Origin: Mucilaginibacter ginsenosidivorax
GTDB lineage: Bacteria; Bacteroidota; Bacteroidia; Sphingobacteriales; Sphingobacteriaceae
DNA: 64,000 nt
Direction of reading: 5' to 3'
NCBI RefSeq assembly: GCF_007971525.1
Contig: NZ_CP042437.1
Span: 4,526,001-4,590,000 of the forward strand
The notes beneath the pieces are model-generated. The model was not told the origin of the DNA, searched no databases, and saw nothing but the letters and a program-made list of their open reading frames with translations. Position 1 is the first letter of the stretch; every line of letters starts with the position of its first letter. This document shows, one piece after another, positions 53,890 to 62,776 of this stretch. The translations under genes and the position numbers were made by a program.

Positions 53890-55990
53890 GACTAACATAT
53901 TGCTTAGGGTATATATTGCCTTTGGCCTTGTTGTGCTTTTTTCGTTTGCCGTTGTGGTACAGCTTTGCAGGGTACAATTTATACAGGGCGCTAAATGGAA
54001 AGCCAAGGCAGTAAACATGACGGCTCAGTACAGGGATGTAGAGGCCGCACGGGGTAACATTTTTTCGGTAGATGGCAGTTTGCTGGCAACATCGGTACCC
54101 GAGTATGAGCTGCACATGGATATGTTAGGTGCAGGGTTGGCCATTGACAGTGTTTTTAATGATAATGTAGAAGTACTGGCAGCAGGTTTATCGCAACTGT
54201 ATGGCGACAGAACGCCGCGCGAATATACCAGGTTACTGCGCGATGCCCGTAAAGACGGCTCGCGTTACCAGCTTTTACGCCGCAGGGTAACTTACCAGGA
54301 GCTGAAAAAAATCCGTGAGTTCCCGGTGTTCAAAAACCGGAAAACTAAAAACTGCCTGATTGTATTGCAGCAAAACAAACGCATTTTACCTTTTCATGCA
54401 TTGGCTGCGCGTACAATTGGCTATAAAAACGAAAATATTAAAAACCCGGTAGGGTTGGAGGGTGCTTACTCGTCATATATCAACGGCGAAAACGGCAGGC
54501 GCTTAATGCAGCGTATTCCGGGCGGAACCTGGATGCCTGTAAATAATGATGAGGATGAGATACCGGCAAAAGATGGCGCCGATATCATGTCGACCATCAA
54601 TGTTAACTTCCAGGAAATAGCGCAGGCAGCTTTATTGAGGCAGCTTGATTCAAGCGCCGCCGATCATGGCTGCGTGGTGCTGATGGAAGTTGCTACCGGC
54701 GAGGTGCGCGCGATAGCCAATTTTACCCGTTCAAAAGACAATACTTTTAAAGAAAGCTTTAATTACGCCATCAGCAACGCTATTGATCCGGGGTCTACCT
54801 TCAAGCTGGTATCTTATATGACCCTGCTTGATCAGCATAAGCTGGATACCAATACTATTGTGAATGCCGAGGGCGGTAAATACAAATTCCCCAAAGGGCC
54901 AACTATTACCGATACCGAGCACGACAACTATGAAATGACGGTAAAAAAAGCGTTTGAGGAATCATCAAACGTGGCGGCTGCAAAGCTGGTATATGGCCAT
55001 TATAAAGATAATCCGTGGCAGTTTATCAATAAGCTGTACAGCTATCATTTAAACGATAAGCTGCAACTGCAAATTCCAGGTGAAGGGAGGCCTGTTATTA
55101 AAAATCCGGCCAACCGCAGCTGGAATAAATATTATACCCTGCCCGAAATGGCCTACGGTTATGAAATGAACCTTACCCCATTGCAAATGTTGGCGTTTTA
55201 TAATTCGGTAGCCAACAATGGTAAAATGATTGCGCCGATTTTTGTGCGCGAGATCAGGAGGATGGGCAGCACCATCGAGCAGTTTAACGCCAGGGTGATT
55301 AATGAAAAAGTATGTTCGGATGCTACGCTTGGTAAGGTTAAAAGTATGTTGGAAGGCGTTGTGCAGGAAGGTAATTGTAAGCGTGTAATTAAAAACCCAC
55401 GCTATACGGTGGCAGGCAAAACAGGTACAGCACAGGTAGCCGATGGTACAAAAGGTTATAAAGTAAAAAAATACCAGGCATCGTTTTGTGGTTATTTCCC
55501 GGCCGATCATCCTAAATATTCGATGATTGTTGTGGTAAATAACCCAACCCGCGGATCGTACCTGGCAGCGAAAGTTGCAGGACCTATTTTCAGGGAGATT
55601 GCCGATAAGGTTTATGCTAATGATATGGAAATAAACCAGCCATCGCCTGTAAGCCTTGTAGGCAATACATCGATGCCTAAAGTAAAACAGGGTAATTTAA
55701 AAGCCCTTAAACATGTTTACACTAAATTGGGTGTTAAGCCGCTATACGCATCGGCAGATGCTGCAGGCAACGGAGTTGACACCAGCAATGGTATCCCATT
55801 TGAAGATACAAGATACAAAGAGGGTACTGTTCCAACTGTAACAGGAATGGGCCTTAGCGATGCCCTTTATGTTTTGGGCAATGCAGGGTATAAAGTAACG
55901 GTACGCGGCAGCGGCATGGTAACCACACAATCGGTTACGGGCGGCAGCTTAATACCAAAAGGATCACGTATAACAATAGAACTGCAATGA
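53876..55990 (+). CDS. ftsI: Penicillin-binding protein, FtsI type, with C-terminal PASTA domain
   Basis: Septal peptidoglycan transpeptidase of 704 residues. One membrane helix (about 12-32) is followed by the dimerisation domain (VEAARGNIFSVDGSLLA near 60) and the transpeptidase domain. SxxK is PGSTFK near residue 307, SxN is ESSNVAA near 363 and KTG is VAGKTGTAQ near 513. A PASTA domain (about 640-704, VPTVTGMGLSDALYVLGNAG) ends the protein. A second ATG three bases later is an equally good start. It overlaps ftsL by 14 bp and murE by 4 bp. Confidence 0.96.
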   Translation: MMKIRTNILLRVYIAFGLVVLFSFAVVVQLCRVQFIQGAKWKAKAVNMTAQYRDVEAARGNIFSVDGSLLATSVPEYELHMDMLGAGLAIDSVFNDNVEVLAAGLSQLYGDRTPREYTRLLRDARKDGSRYQLLRRRVTYQELKKIREFPVFKNRKTKNCLIVLQQNKRILPFHALAARTIGYKNENIKNPVGLEGAYSSYINGENGRRLMQRIPGGTWMPVNNDEDEIPAKDGADIMSTINVNFQEIAQAALLRQLDSSAADHGCVVLMEVATGEVRAIANFTRSKDNTFKESFNYAISNAIDPGSTFKLVSYMTLLDQHKLDTNTIVNAEGGKYKFPKGPTITDTEHDNYEMTVKKAFEESSNVAAAKLVYGHYKDNPWQFINKLYSYHLNDKLQLQIPGEGRPVIKNPANRSWNKYYTLPEMAYGYEMNLTPLQMLAFYNSVANNGKMIAPIFVREIRRMGSTIEQFNARVINEKVCSDATLGKVKSMLEGVVQEGNCKRVIKNPRYTVAGKTGTAQVADGTKGYKVKKYQASFCGYFPADHPKYSMIVVVNNPTRGSYLAAKVAGPIFREIADKVYANDMEINQPSPVSLVGNTSMPKVKQGNLKALKHVYTKLGVKPLYASADAAGNGVDTSNGIPFEDTRYKEGTVPTVTGMGLSDALYVLGNAGYKVTVRGSGMVTTQSVTGGSLIPKGSRITIELQ

Positions 55991-57447
55991 GGTATTTAAG
56001 TGATTTAATAGATGGTTTAGCATTTACCGAATTACAGGGTAGTGCCGACGTGGAAATTACTTCTATTGCCTTTGATTCAAGGCAGGTAATTCCGGGTTCG
56101 ATGTTTGTTGCTGTAAAAGGCACCCAGGTTGATGGGCACGATTATATCGGTCAGGCTATTAAAAAGGGCGCTATAGCTGTAATATGCGAAGACCTGCCCG
56201 CCCACACTGCGGCCGAAGTTGATTTTTTAATGGTAGCCGATTCTGCTAAGGCATTAAGTTTGGTGGCTGCCAATTTTTACGGCAACCCATCGGCACAGTT
56301 AAAATTGGTTGGTGTTACCGGTACAAACGGTAAAACCACCATCGCTACGCTGCTTTACCAATTGTTTCGCGATCTGGGTTATAAAGCAGGTTTACTGTCA
56401 ACTGTCGAAAACCAGATTAATGGCCAGGTAATACCATCAACCCATACTACCCCCGATCCTATTGAACTTAATCGTTTGCTGGAAGAGATGGTAACGCAGG
56501 GTTGCGATTATTGCTTTATGGAAGTTAGCTCACATGCTGTTGCACAGCACCGGGTAGCTAATCTCCATTTTTCGGGCGGGGTATTTACCAACCTGACGCA
56601 TGATCATTTGGACTATCATAAAACGTTCGACAGTTATCTGAAGGCCAAAAAAGCCTTCTTTGATGGCTTGCCAAAAAGCGCTTTTGCTTTAACCAACAGC
56701 GATGATAAGAATGGCAACATCATGCTGCAAAACTCGCAGGCGCACCGTAAAACCTACGGGCTTAAAAGCATGGCCGATTACAAGGCACGCATACTGGAAA
56801 ATCAGTTTGGCGGCCTGTTATTGCATATTGATAACGAAGAAGTATGGTTTAAAATGGTTGGCACCTTTAATGCTTACAACCTGCTGGCTGTGTACGCCAC
56901 CGCCATGTTGTTGGAGCAGGATAAAGCCAAAACGCTAACCAGCCTGAGCAAACTAACCGGGGCCGAAGGCAGGTTTGAGTACATTGTTGCCCCCAATAAA
57001 GTAATAGGCATAGTTGATTACGCCCACACGCCGGATGCTGTGCAAAATGTGCTGAGCACTATTCACGATATCCGTAAGGGTAACGAGAAAGTGATAACCG
57101 TAATAGGCTGCGGCGGCGACCGCGACAAAACAAAACGCCCCATTATGGCCCGCGTAGCCAGCGAATGGAGCGATAAGGTGATACTGACATCAGACAACCC
57201 ACGCTCGGAAGATCCTGCACAGATTATCAAAGACATGATTGAAGGCGTCGACCCGGCGTTTAAACGCCACACAGTGAGCATAGTTGACAGGAGAGAGGCA
57301 ATTAAAACAGCCTGCATGCTGGCAAACCCGGGCGATATAATTTTAGTGGCAGGTAAAGGGCACGAGAAATACCAGGAATCGCATGGTGTAAAAAGCCATT
57401 TTGATGACATGGAGGAGTTGGAAGAGCAATTTAAATTATTGGTCTGA
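55987..57447 (+). CDS. murE: UDP-MurNAc-L-Ala-D-Glu:meso-diaminopimelate ligase MurE
   Basis: Adds the third residue to the peptidoglycan stem peptide in the cytoplasm. The 486-residue protein has the ATP loop LVGVTGTNGKTTIATL near residue 110, the central-domain segment MEVSSHAVAQHRV near 180 and the amino-acid selecting motif DNPRSEDP near 403. DNPR marks meso-diaminopimelate use (lysine enzymes lack it). Length is normal. It begins inside the end of ftsI (4-bp overlap) and is followed by a 94-bp gap before mraY. Confidence 0.97.
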   Translation: MRYLSDLIDGLAFTELQGSADVEITSIAFDSRQVIPGSMFVAVKGTQVDGHDYIGQAIKKGAIAVICEDLPAHTAAEVDFLMVADSAKALSLVAANFYGNPSAQLKLVGVTGTNGKTTIATLLYQLFRDLGYKAGLLSTVENQINGQVIPSTHTTPDPIELNRLLEEMVTQGCDYCFMEVSSHAVAQHRVANLHFSGGVFTNLTHDHLDYHKTFDSYLKAKKAFFDGLPKSAFALTNSDDKNGNIMLQNSQAHRKTYGLKSMADYKARILENQFGGLLLHIDNEEVWFKMVGTFNAYNLLAVYATAMLLEQDKAKTLTSLSKLTGAEGRFEYIVAPNKVIGIVDYAHTPDAVQNVLSTIHDIRKGNEKVITVIGCGGDRDKTKRPIMARVASEWSDKVILTSDNPRSEDPAQIIKDMIEGVDPAFKRHTVSIVDRREAIKTACMLANPGDIILVAGKGHEKYQESHGVKSHFDDMEELEEQFKLLV

Positions 57448-57541
57448 ATCAGAATTTACAGAATTAAAGAATTAGCAGAATCCATGAGTTCATTTTAATC
57501 GGTGAAATCAATATAAAAAATCGGTGTAATCAAAAGAGAGC
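57448..57541. repeat. 94-bp gap with a 14-bp direct repeat
   Basis: AATCGGTG[A/T]AATCA occurs at 57497-57510 and 57519-57532, one base different. The gap between murE and mraY has no gene or terminator. This kind of repeat is a familiar sight in Sphingobacteriaceae intergenic DNA, by my recollection. Confidence 0.65.
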
Positions 57542-58783
57542 ATGTTATACTACTTATTTAACTATCTAAATAAAAACTACAACATACCGGGACTCGGGGT
57601 ATTTCAGTATATCACGTTTCGTACGGCTTTGGCTGTAATAACATCGTTGCTGGTTACAACCGTTTACGGCCGTAGGCTGATTGATTACCTGCGTTTTAAA
57701 CAGGTGGGCGAAACGGTTAGGAATTTGGGTTTGGAAGGCCAGATGCAAAAATCGGGCACGCCTACCATGGGCGGACTAATTATCTTGCTGGGTATCCTGG
57801 TACCTACTTTGTTGTTTGCCAAATTAAGTAACGTGTACGTTATATTGATGATAATTACCACCGTTTGGCTGGGCGCTATTGGTTTCCTTGACGATTATAT
57901 TAAAGTATTTAAAAAGAATAAAGAAGGCCTGGCCGGCCGTTTTAAAATTGTAGGCCAGGTAGGTTTATCGCTGATAGTAGGGTGGACAATGTATTTCAAT
58001 ACAAATATTGTTATCCGCCAGGAAGTAAAATTGCCGGTAATAGCCAATGCGCCTGTTGATTTTCACCTGAAAAAGAATGTACCGGTTTATACGCAGGACG
58101 TACACTCTACCAAAACTACCATGCCTTTTTATAAGAATAACGAGTTTGATTATGGCAAGGTATTAAAATTCATTGGTCCGGGGTATGAATATTATTCGCT
58201 GGTGGTGTTCCTGTTTTTTGTGATCATCATTATCACTTTTATATCCAACGGGGCCAATATAACCGATGGTATAGATGGCCTGGCGACGGGTACTTCGGCC
58301 ATTATTGGTATCACACTGGCCATATTGGCCTATGTATCTGGTAATATCGAAATAGCCGACTACCTGAACATCATGTTCATTCCCAACTCGGGCGAGCTGG
58401 TGATCTTCGCCGGTGCATTTGTTGGTGCCTGCGTAGGCTTTTTGTGGTACAACTCCTACCCGGCGCAGGTATTTATGGGCGACACCGGTAGTTTGGCCAT
58501 AGGCGGTATCATCGCTGTTTTTGCTATCATGATTCGCAAAGAATTGTTGCTGCCGGTGTTATGCGGCGTATTCGTGATCGAGAACATGTCGGTAATTATG
58601 CAGGTGGGCTGGTTTAAGTACACCAAAAAGAAATTTGGCGAAGGCCGCAGGGTGTTTTTAATGGCACCGCTGCACCATCACTATCAAAAGAAAGGTTTCC
58701 ACGAAGCCAAAATCGTAACCCGGTTTTGGATCATCGGGATACTGCTGGCGATAATAACGATAATAACGTTGAAATTAAGATAG
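57542..58783 (+). CDS. mraY: Phospho-N-acetylmuramoyl-pentapeptide transferase MraY
   Basis: Makes lipid I from UDP-MurNAc-pentapeptide and undecaprenyl phosphate in the inner membrane. The 413-residue protein has about ten helices and the motifs GTPTMGGLIILLGI near residue 75, FLDDYIKVFKKNKEGLAGR near 117, NGANITDGIDGLATGTS near 240, FMGDTGSLAIGG and MAPLHHHYQKKG near 380. It is longer than E. coli MraY because of an insert (about 170-220, including VPVYTQDVHSTKTT), usual for Bacteroidota. Its TAG stop abuts the repeat pair leading into murD. Confidence 0.97.
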   Translation: MLYYLFNYLNKNYNIPGLGVFQYITFRTALAVITSLLVTTVYGRRLIDYLRFKQVGETVRNLGLEGQMQKSGTPTMGGLIILLGILVPTLLFAKLSNVYVILMIITTVWLGAIGFLDDYIKVFKKNKEGLAGRFKIVGQVGLSLIVGWTMYFNTNIVIRQEVKLPVIANAPVDFHLKKNVPVYTQDVHSTKTTMPFYKNNEFDYGKVLKFIGPGYEYYSLVVFLFFVIIIITFISNGANITDGIDGLATGTSAIIGITLAILAYVSGNIEIADYLNIMFIPNSGELVIFAGAFVGACVGFLWYNSYPAQVFMGDTGSLAIGGIIAVFAIMIRKELLLPVLCGVFVIENMSVIMQVGWFKYTKKKFGEGRRVFLMAPLHHHYQKKGFHEAKIVTRFWIIGILLAIITIITLKLR

Positions 58784-58904
58784 CCCCCGGCCCCCTGAAG
58801 GGGGAGGGAAAAGTAAAGATGGTATAAGAAAAAGACAATATAAGGATGAACGAGAACAATAACATACCCAATCAAAAGCACCCCCTTCAGGGGGCGGGGG
58901 GGCT
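58783..58904. repeat. Inverted pair of C/G-rich palindromic repeats between mraY and murD
   Basis: Left copy 58783-58808 has core ccccctgaaggggg; right copy 58879-58904 is oppositely oriented, with core cccccttcaggggg followed by a run of seven G (58896-58902). The left copy begins at the last base of the mraY stop codon and the right copy ends immediately before the GTG start of murD. Together they could fold into a 120-nt hairpin. Nearly the same right copy occurs at the start of murG. Confidence 0.88.
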
Positions 58905-60236
58905 GTGCGCCTTGTTGTTCTTGGCGCCGGCGAAAGTGGTGTTGGTGCGGCATACCTGGCTCAAAAGCAGGGGTATGATGTGTTTGTGTCGGATTTTGGG
59001 CCCATTGCAGACAAGTACAAAAAACAACTGGAAGACTGGAATATCAGCTTCGAAGAAAAACAGCATACCGAAGATTTGATCCTGAACGCGGTTGAGGTGA
59101 TCAAAAGCCCCGGCATTCCGGATAAAGCGCCGATCATCAAAAAAATTAGAGAAAAAGGGATCCCGGTAATATCCGAAATTGAATTTGCAGGCAGGTATTG
59201 CAGCGCGAAGATTATAGGCATAACCGGATCAAACGGTAAAACTACTACCAGCAGCTTAACCTACCATATTTTAAAAAATGGCGGTCTAAATGTCGGGCTG
59301 GCCGGCAACATAGGTAAAAGCTTTGCTTACCAGGTGGCTACCGAAAACTTTGATTTGTACGTGCTGGAACTAAGCAGCTTTATGCTGGATGACATGTTTA
59401 AGTTTAAGGTAGATATTGCAGTATTGCTCAATATCACCCCCGACCATTTAGACAGGTACGATTATAAGCTGGAGAATTACGCGGCATCCAAATTCAGGGT
59501 TACGCAGAACCAGACGGCGGCCGACTATTTCATTTACTGCGCCGATGACCCGGAAACCATTAAAGGTATGGCCGACCGGAAATTCGACGCCCAACTATTG
59601 CCTTTTTCTATTGAAACCAAGATTGAACCGGGAGCATATCTCGAAAACGACAATATTGTCATCAACACAAATCAAGAACATTTTACAATGTCAATTCAAG
59701 AACTGGCCTTACAGGGCAAGCACAACATTTACAACTCCATGGCATCAGGTATTGTAGCAAGGGTGCTGGAGTTGCGGGAGGGAACGATTAAAGAGAGCAT
59801 GGGCAACTTTAAAGCTATTGAACACCGGCTTGAATTTGTAGCCAATATATCGGGTATCCGCTTTATTAACGATTCAAAGGCCACCAACGTTAACTCAACC
59901 TGGTACGCATTGGAAAGTATGAGCAGTGAGGTAGTATTAATACTTGGCGGTGTTGATAAAGGTAACGATTACGGGATGCTTAAAGATTTAGTGAAGCAGA
60001 AGGTTAGATCGATAGTATGCCTGGGGAAAGACAACAAGCGTATACATGATGCTTTTGAAGATGACGTGCATGTTATAGTAAATACATTCTCGGCCCAGGA
60101 GGCTGCCCAGGTAGCATTTCACCTGGCCGAAAAAGGAGATACTGTTTTATTATCACCTGCCTGCGCCAGTTTCGATCTGTTTAAAAATTACGAAGACAGG
60201 GGAAACCAGTTTAAAGCAGCGGTGAGGGAATTGTAA
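58905..60236 (+). CDS. murD: UDP-N-acetylmuramoylalanine:D-glutamate ligase MurD
   Basis: Adds D-glutamate to UDP-MurNAc-L-alanine. The 443-residue protein begins VRLVVLGAGESGVGAAYLAQ, has the ATP loop KIIGITGSNGKTTTSSL near residue 105, ITPDHLDRYDYKLENYAASK near 185 and INDSKATNVNST near 322. I start at GTG 58905, the only plausible start in this frame. An ATG at 58846 opens a 5' reading frame coding NQKHPLQGAGG and would join MurD if the G run at 58896-58902 had eight bases instead of seven; murG has that fused form. Confidence 0.93.
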   Translation: MRLVVLGAGESGVGAAYLAQKQGYDVFVSDFGPIADKYKKQLEDWNISFEEKQHTEDLILNAVEVIKSPGIPDKAPIIKKIREKGIPVISEIEFAGRYCSAKIIGITGSNGKTTTSSLTYHILKNGGLNVGLAGNIGKSFAYQVATENFDLYVLELSSFMLDDMFKFKVDIAVLLNITPDHLDRYDYKLENYAASKFRVTQNQTAADYFIYCADDPETIKGMADRKFDAQLLPFSIETKIEPGAYLENDNIVINTNQEHFTMSIQELALQGKHNIYNSMASGIVARVLELREGTIKESMGNFKAIEHRLEFVANISGIRFINDSKATNVNSTWYALESMSSEVVLILGGVDKGNDYGMLKDLVKQKVRSIVCLGKDNKRIHDAFEDDVHVIVNTFSAQEAAQVAFHLAEKGDTVLLSPACASFDLFKNYEDRGNQFKAAVREL

Positions 60237-60272
60237 CAGATGTGCAGATTTTAAATTTCAGATGTGCAGATT
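60237..60272. repeat. 14-bp direct repeat after murD
   Basis: cagatgtgcagatt occurs at 60237-60250 and again at 60259-60272, eight bases apart, just after the murD stop codon. Confidence 0.8.
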
Positions 60273-60322
60273 AAAAGAAATAATTATAGAAAAGATTATT
60301 AACGAATATAAAAAATAACAAG

Positions 60323-60357
60323 TCTCACCCTTCAGGGGGAGATTTAGAGGGGGCTCA
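60323..60357 (+). repeat. Palindromic repeat directly before ftsW
   Basis: A single right-oriented member of the same repeat family: cacccttcagggggagattt at its start and agagggggctca at its end, touching the ATG of ftsW. No left partner is present. The 121-bp murD-ftsW gap otherwise holds only the direct repeat and A-rich sequence. Confidence 0.8.
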
Positions 60358-61503
60358 ATGCATAGGATATTAAACAACACAAAAGGCGACCGGTGGATAT
60401 GGCTGATAGTGATATTGCTTTCTGTTATATCCTTGTTGGCTGTATACAGCTCAACGGGTACGCTTGCTTATAAACGTGGCGTTGGTGTCGAGTCGATTTT
60501 GATGAAGCATCTTGCGATGGTTGTGGGTGGTATTATGCTGATGTATATTTCGCACAAGTTGGATTATAGGTATTATGCCGGCCTGTCTAAAATCATGATG
60601 ATCGTGACTATTCCGTTGCTCATCTATACCCTGGTATTTGGAAGCCACATTAACAATGCAAGCCGCTGGATTAATATCCCGCTTGTTGGTTTAAGCTTCC
60701 AGACGTCAGATTTGGCCAAGTTAGCCCTGATTACTTACCTGGCGCGCACTTTATCGCGCAAGCAGGAAAATATCAAGGATGTAAAAGAATCGTTTTTGCC
60801 TATTATGGGGTCGGTTTGCCTGGTTTTTATCCTGATTGCGCTGGCCAACTTATCAACCGCGCTGATGCTGTTTGGCGTTAGTATCTTGTTATTAATCATC
60901 GGCCGTATCAGCATTAAGCAGATAGCTATTGTATGCGGCGCAGGGTTTATATTGTTATTGGGTGTTATATTTTTGGGGCCAAGGCGGCATACTTATGTTT
61001 CGCGCGTAAATACCTTCCTGCACCCCGATTCAACCAAAACAGATAAATCATTCCAGGCTGATCATGCAAAGATAGCCATCGCCAGCGGAGGCCTTTTTGG
61101 TAAAGGCCCGGGCAACAGCACCGAACGGAATTACCTGCCCGAATCATACTCGGATGAAATTTATGCCATCATTGTTGAAGAGTACGGCCTCGTAGGCGGT
61201 TTCGCGCTGGTAGGCATTTACCTGTTTTTGTTGTACAGGTGTATAAAAATTATTACAAAGGCGCCCAAAGCGTTTGGGGCGTTGCTGGCTTGCGGTTTAA
61301 GCTTCAGCTTAGCTATACAGGCCTTTGCCAATATGGCTGTGGCAGTAGGCCTTGGCCCCGTAACTGGTGTTCCGTTGCCTTTTGTAAGTATGGGTGGTAC
61401 ATCGCTGTTGTTCACAAGTGTGGCCTTCGGCATCATACTATCAGTAAGCAGGGATATAGAAGAGCCAAAGAAAGTTGTGGTTGGGGAGATCAGCGTAGCG
61501 TAG
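60358..61503 (+). CDS. ftsW: SEDS-family lipid II polymerase FtsW
   Basis: A 381-residue membrane protein with about ten helices that polymerises lipid II at the septum together with FtsI. Conserved SEDS segments are LAVYSSTGTLAYK near residue 28, KLALITYLARTLSR near residue 120, a periplasmic loop with YLPESYSDEIYAIIVEEYG (about 260-278) and GVPLPFVSMGGTSLLF near 340. Length is normal. Its TAG stop lies at the start of the repeat pair that runs into murG. Confidence 0.95.
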   Translation: MHRILNNTKGDRWIWLIVILLSVISLLAVYSSTGTLAYKRGVGVESILMKHLAMVVGGIMLMYISHKLDYRYYAGLSKIMMIVTIPLLIYTLVFGSHINNASRWINIPLVGLSFQTSDLAKLALITYLARTLSRKQENIKDVKESFLPIMGSVCLVFILIALANLSTALMLFGVSILLLIIGRISIKQIAIVCGAGFILLLGVIFLGPRRHTYVSRVNTFLHPDSTKTDKSFQADHAKIAIASGGLFGKGPGNSTERNYLPESYSDEIYAIIVEEYGLVGGFALVGIYLFLLYRCIKIITKAPKAFGALLACGLSFSLAIQAFANMAVAVGLGPVTGVPLPFVSMGGTSLLFTSVAFGIILSVSRDIEEPKKVVVGEISVA

Positions 61504-61620
61504 GCCCCCTAGCCCCCTGAAGGGGGAACAATAGTTTAAGAAGTTTATAAAATGAAAAAGGATAGCATACAAGCAAAAGACGCCAATCAAAAGCACCCCC
61601 TTCAGGGGGCGGGGGGGGCT
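61503..61620. repeat. Inverted pair of C/G-rich palindromic repeats, right copy inside murG
   Basis: Left copy 61503-61528 (core ccccctgaaggggg) begins at the last base of the ftsW stop codon. Right copy (about 61587-61620, core cccccttcaggggg plus eight G at 61611-61618) lies inside the first codons of murG. It shares about 34 bases with the copy before murD apart from one extra G. The two arms could form a hairpin that buries the murG start codon at 61552. Confidence 0.88.
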
Positions 61621-62715
61621 TCGCCGCGCATCATCATAAGCGGTGGCGGAACAGGAGGACATATCTTCCCGGCTATTGCTATTGCCAATGCTTTGAAGGC
61701 TATCGACCCTAAAACCGAGATCCTGTTTGTGGGAGCCCTTGGGCGTATGGAAATGGAAAAGGTGCCCGCTGCCGGGTATAAAATCATCGGCCTGGATATC
61801 CGCGGCATTCAGCGCGATTCTGTCTGGAAAAATGTGATGTTTCCGGTTAAACTGGTAGGCAGCGTACGCAAGGCATTGCAAATTATAAAAGATTTTAAAC
61901 CCGATGCTGCCGTTGGGGTTGGTGGCTATGCCTCGGGGCCGTTGTTATATGCGGCATCCATGAAAAAAATACCATACCTCATACAGGAACAAAACTCCTA
62001 TGCAGGTATTACCAATAAGTGGCTGGGCAAAGGAGCACGAAAAATTTGTGTGGCTTTTGATAATATGGAGCAGTTTTTTCCTGCCGATAAAATTATCAAA
62101 ACCGGCAACCCTATTCGTAAGGATTCGGTAAATATAGCTGGCAAGCACATGCAGGCTTTGGAGTTGTACAAGTTATCAACTTTTAAAAAAACTATACTGA
62201 TAACCGGTGGCAGCCTTGGCGCGCGTACATTAAATAACAGCATTATGGCTGGTTTGGATAAGCTGATAGCTGCCGACGTGCAGATCATTTGGCAAACCGG
62301 TAAGTTTTATTATAAAACAATCATTGAAAAACTGGGCGAAGATTACCACCCCGATGTTAAGATAAGGGAGTTTTTAACCCGGATGGATTTGGCTTACGCA
62401 GCTGCCGATGTTATTATATCAAGAGCAGGTGCGGGTACTATTGCCGAATTATGCGTGGTTAAAAAGCCGGTTATCCTGGTGCCATCGCCCAATGTGGCCG
62501 AAGACCACCAAACAAAAAACGCGCTGGCCCTGGTGCAGGAGGACGCTGCCGTTTTTGTGGCCGACAGGGATGCCGAAGCGAAATTGGTTGATAGGGCTAT
62601 TGAATTATTGAACGACAAATCATTACAGAAGAAGCTAAGCACTAACATAAGTAAAATGGCTATGCCAAATGCCGATGAAGTGATAGCTAAAGAGCTTTTA
62701 CAAATAATAAAATAA
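61552..62715 (+). CDS. murG: MurG, lipid II-forming GlcNAc transferase, with repeat-derived N-terminal extension
   Basis: Transfers GlcNAc to lipid I on the inner face of the membrane, giving lipid II. The usual MurG N-terminus (RIIISGGGTGGHIFPAIAIA) begins only at about residue 26. Before it comes a leader of about 25 residues including NQKHPLQGAGGA, encoded by the palindromic repeat. No ATG, GTG or TTG lies in frame between 61552 and the conserved region, so the extension must be translated unless an unusual codon is used. Later motifs SYAGITNKWLG, ITGGSLGARTLNNS and ISRAGAGTIAELCVVKKPVIL are intact. Confidence 0.95.
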   Translation: MKKDSIQAKDANQKHPLQGAGGASPRIIISGGGTGGHIFPAIAIANALKAIDPKTEILFVGALGRMEMEKVPAAGYKIIGLDIRGIQRDSVWKNVMFPVKLVGSVRKALQIIKDFKPDAAVGVGGYASGPLLYAASMKKIPYLIQEQNSYAGITNKWLGKGARKICVAFDNMEQFFPADKIIKTGNPIRKDSVNIAGKHMQALELYKLSTFKKTILITGGSLGARTLNNSIMAGLDKLIAADVQIIWQTGKFYYKTIIEKLGEDYHPDVKIREFLTRMDLAYAAADVIISRAGAGTIAELCVVKKPVILVPSPNVAEDHQTKNALALVQEDAAVFVADRDAEAKLVDRAIELLNDKSLQKKLSTNISKMAMPNADEVIAKELLQIIK

Positions 62716-62728
62716 CAATTAAAGTTAT

Positions 62729-62764
62729 GGTCCTCCTTCACCCAAAAAGGGGAGGACCTTTTTT
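62729..62764 (+). terminator. Intrinsic terminator between murG and murC
   Basis: An 8-bp GC-rich stem (ggtcctcc pairing with ggaggacc, 62729-62736 and 62751-62758) is followed by six T. It starts 13 bases after the murG stop and ends 12 bases before murC. It looks like a true terminator inside the cluster, so murC may need read-through or its own promoter. Confidence 0.75.
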
Positions 62765-62776
62765 AAAAACATTAAA

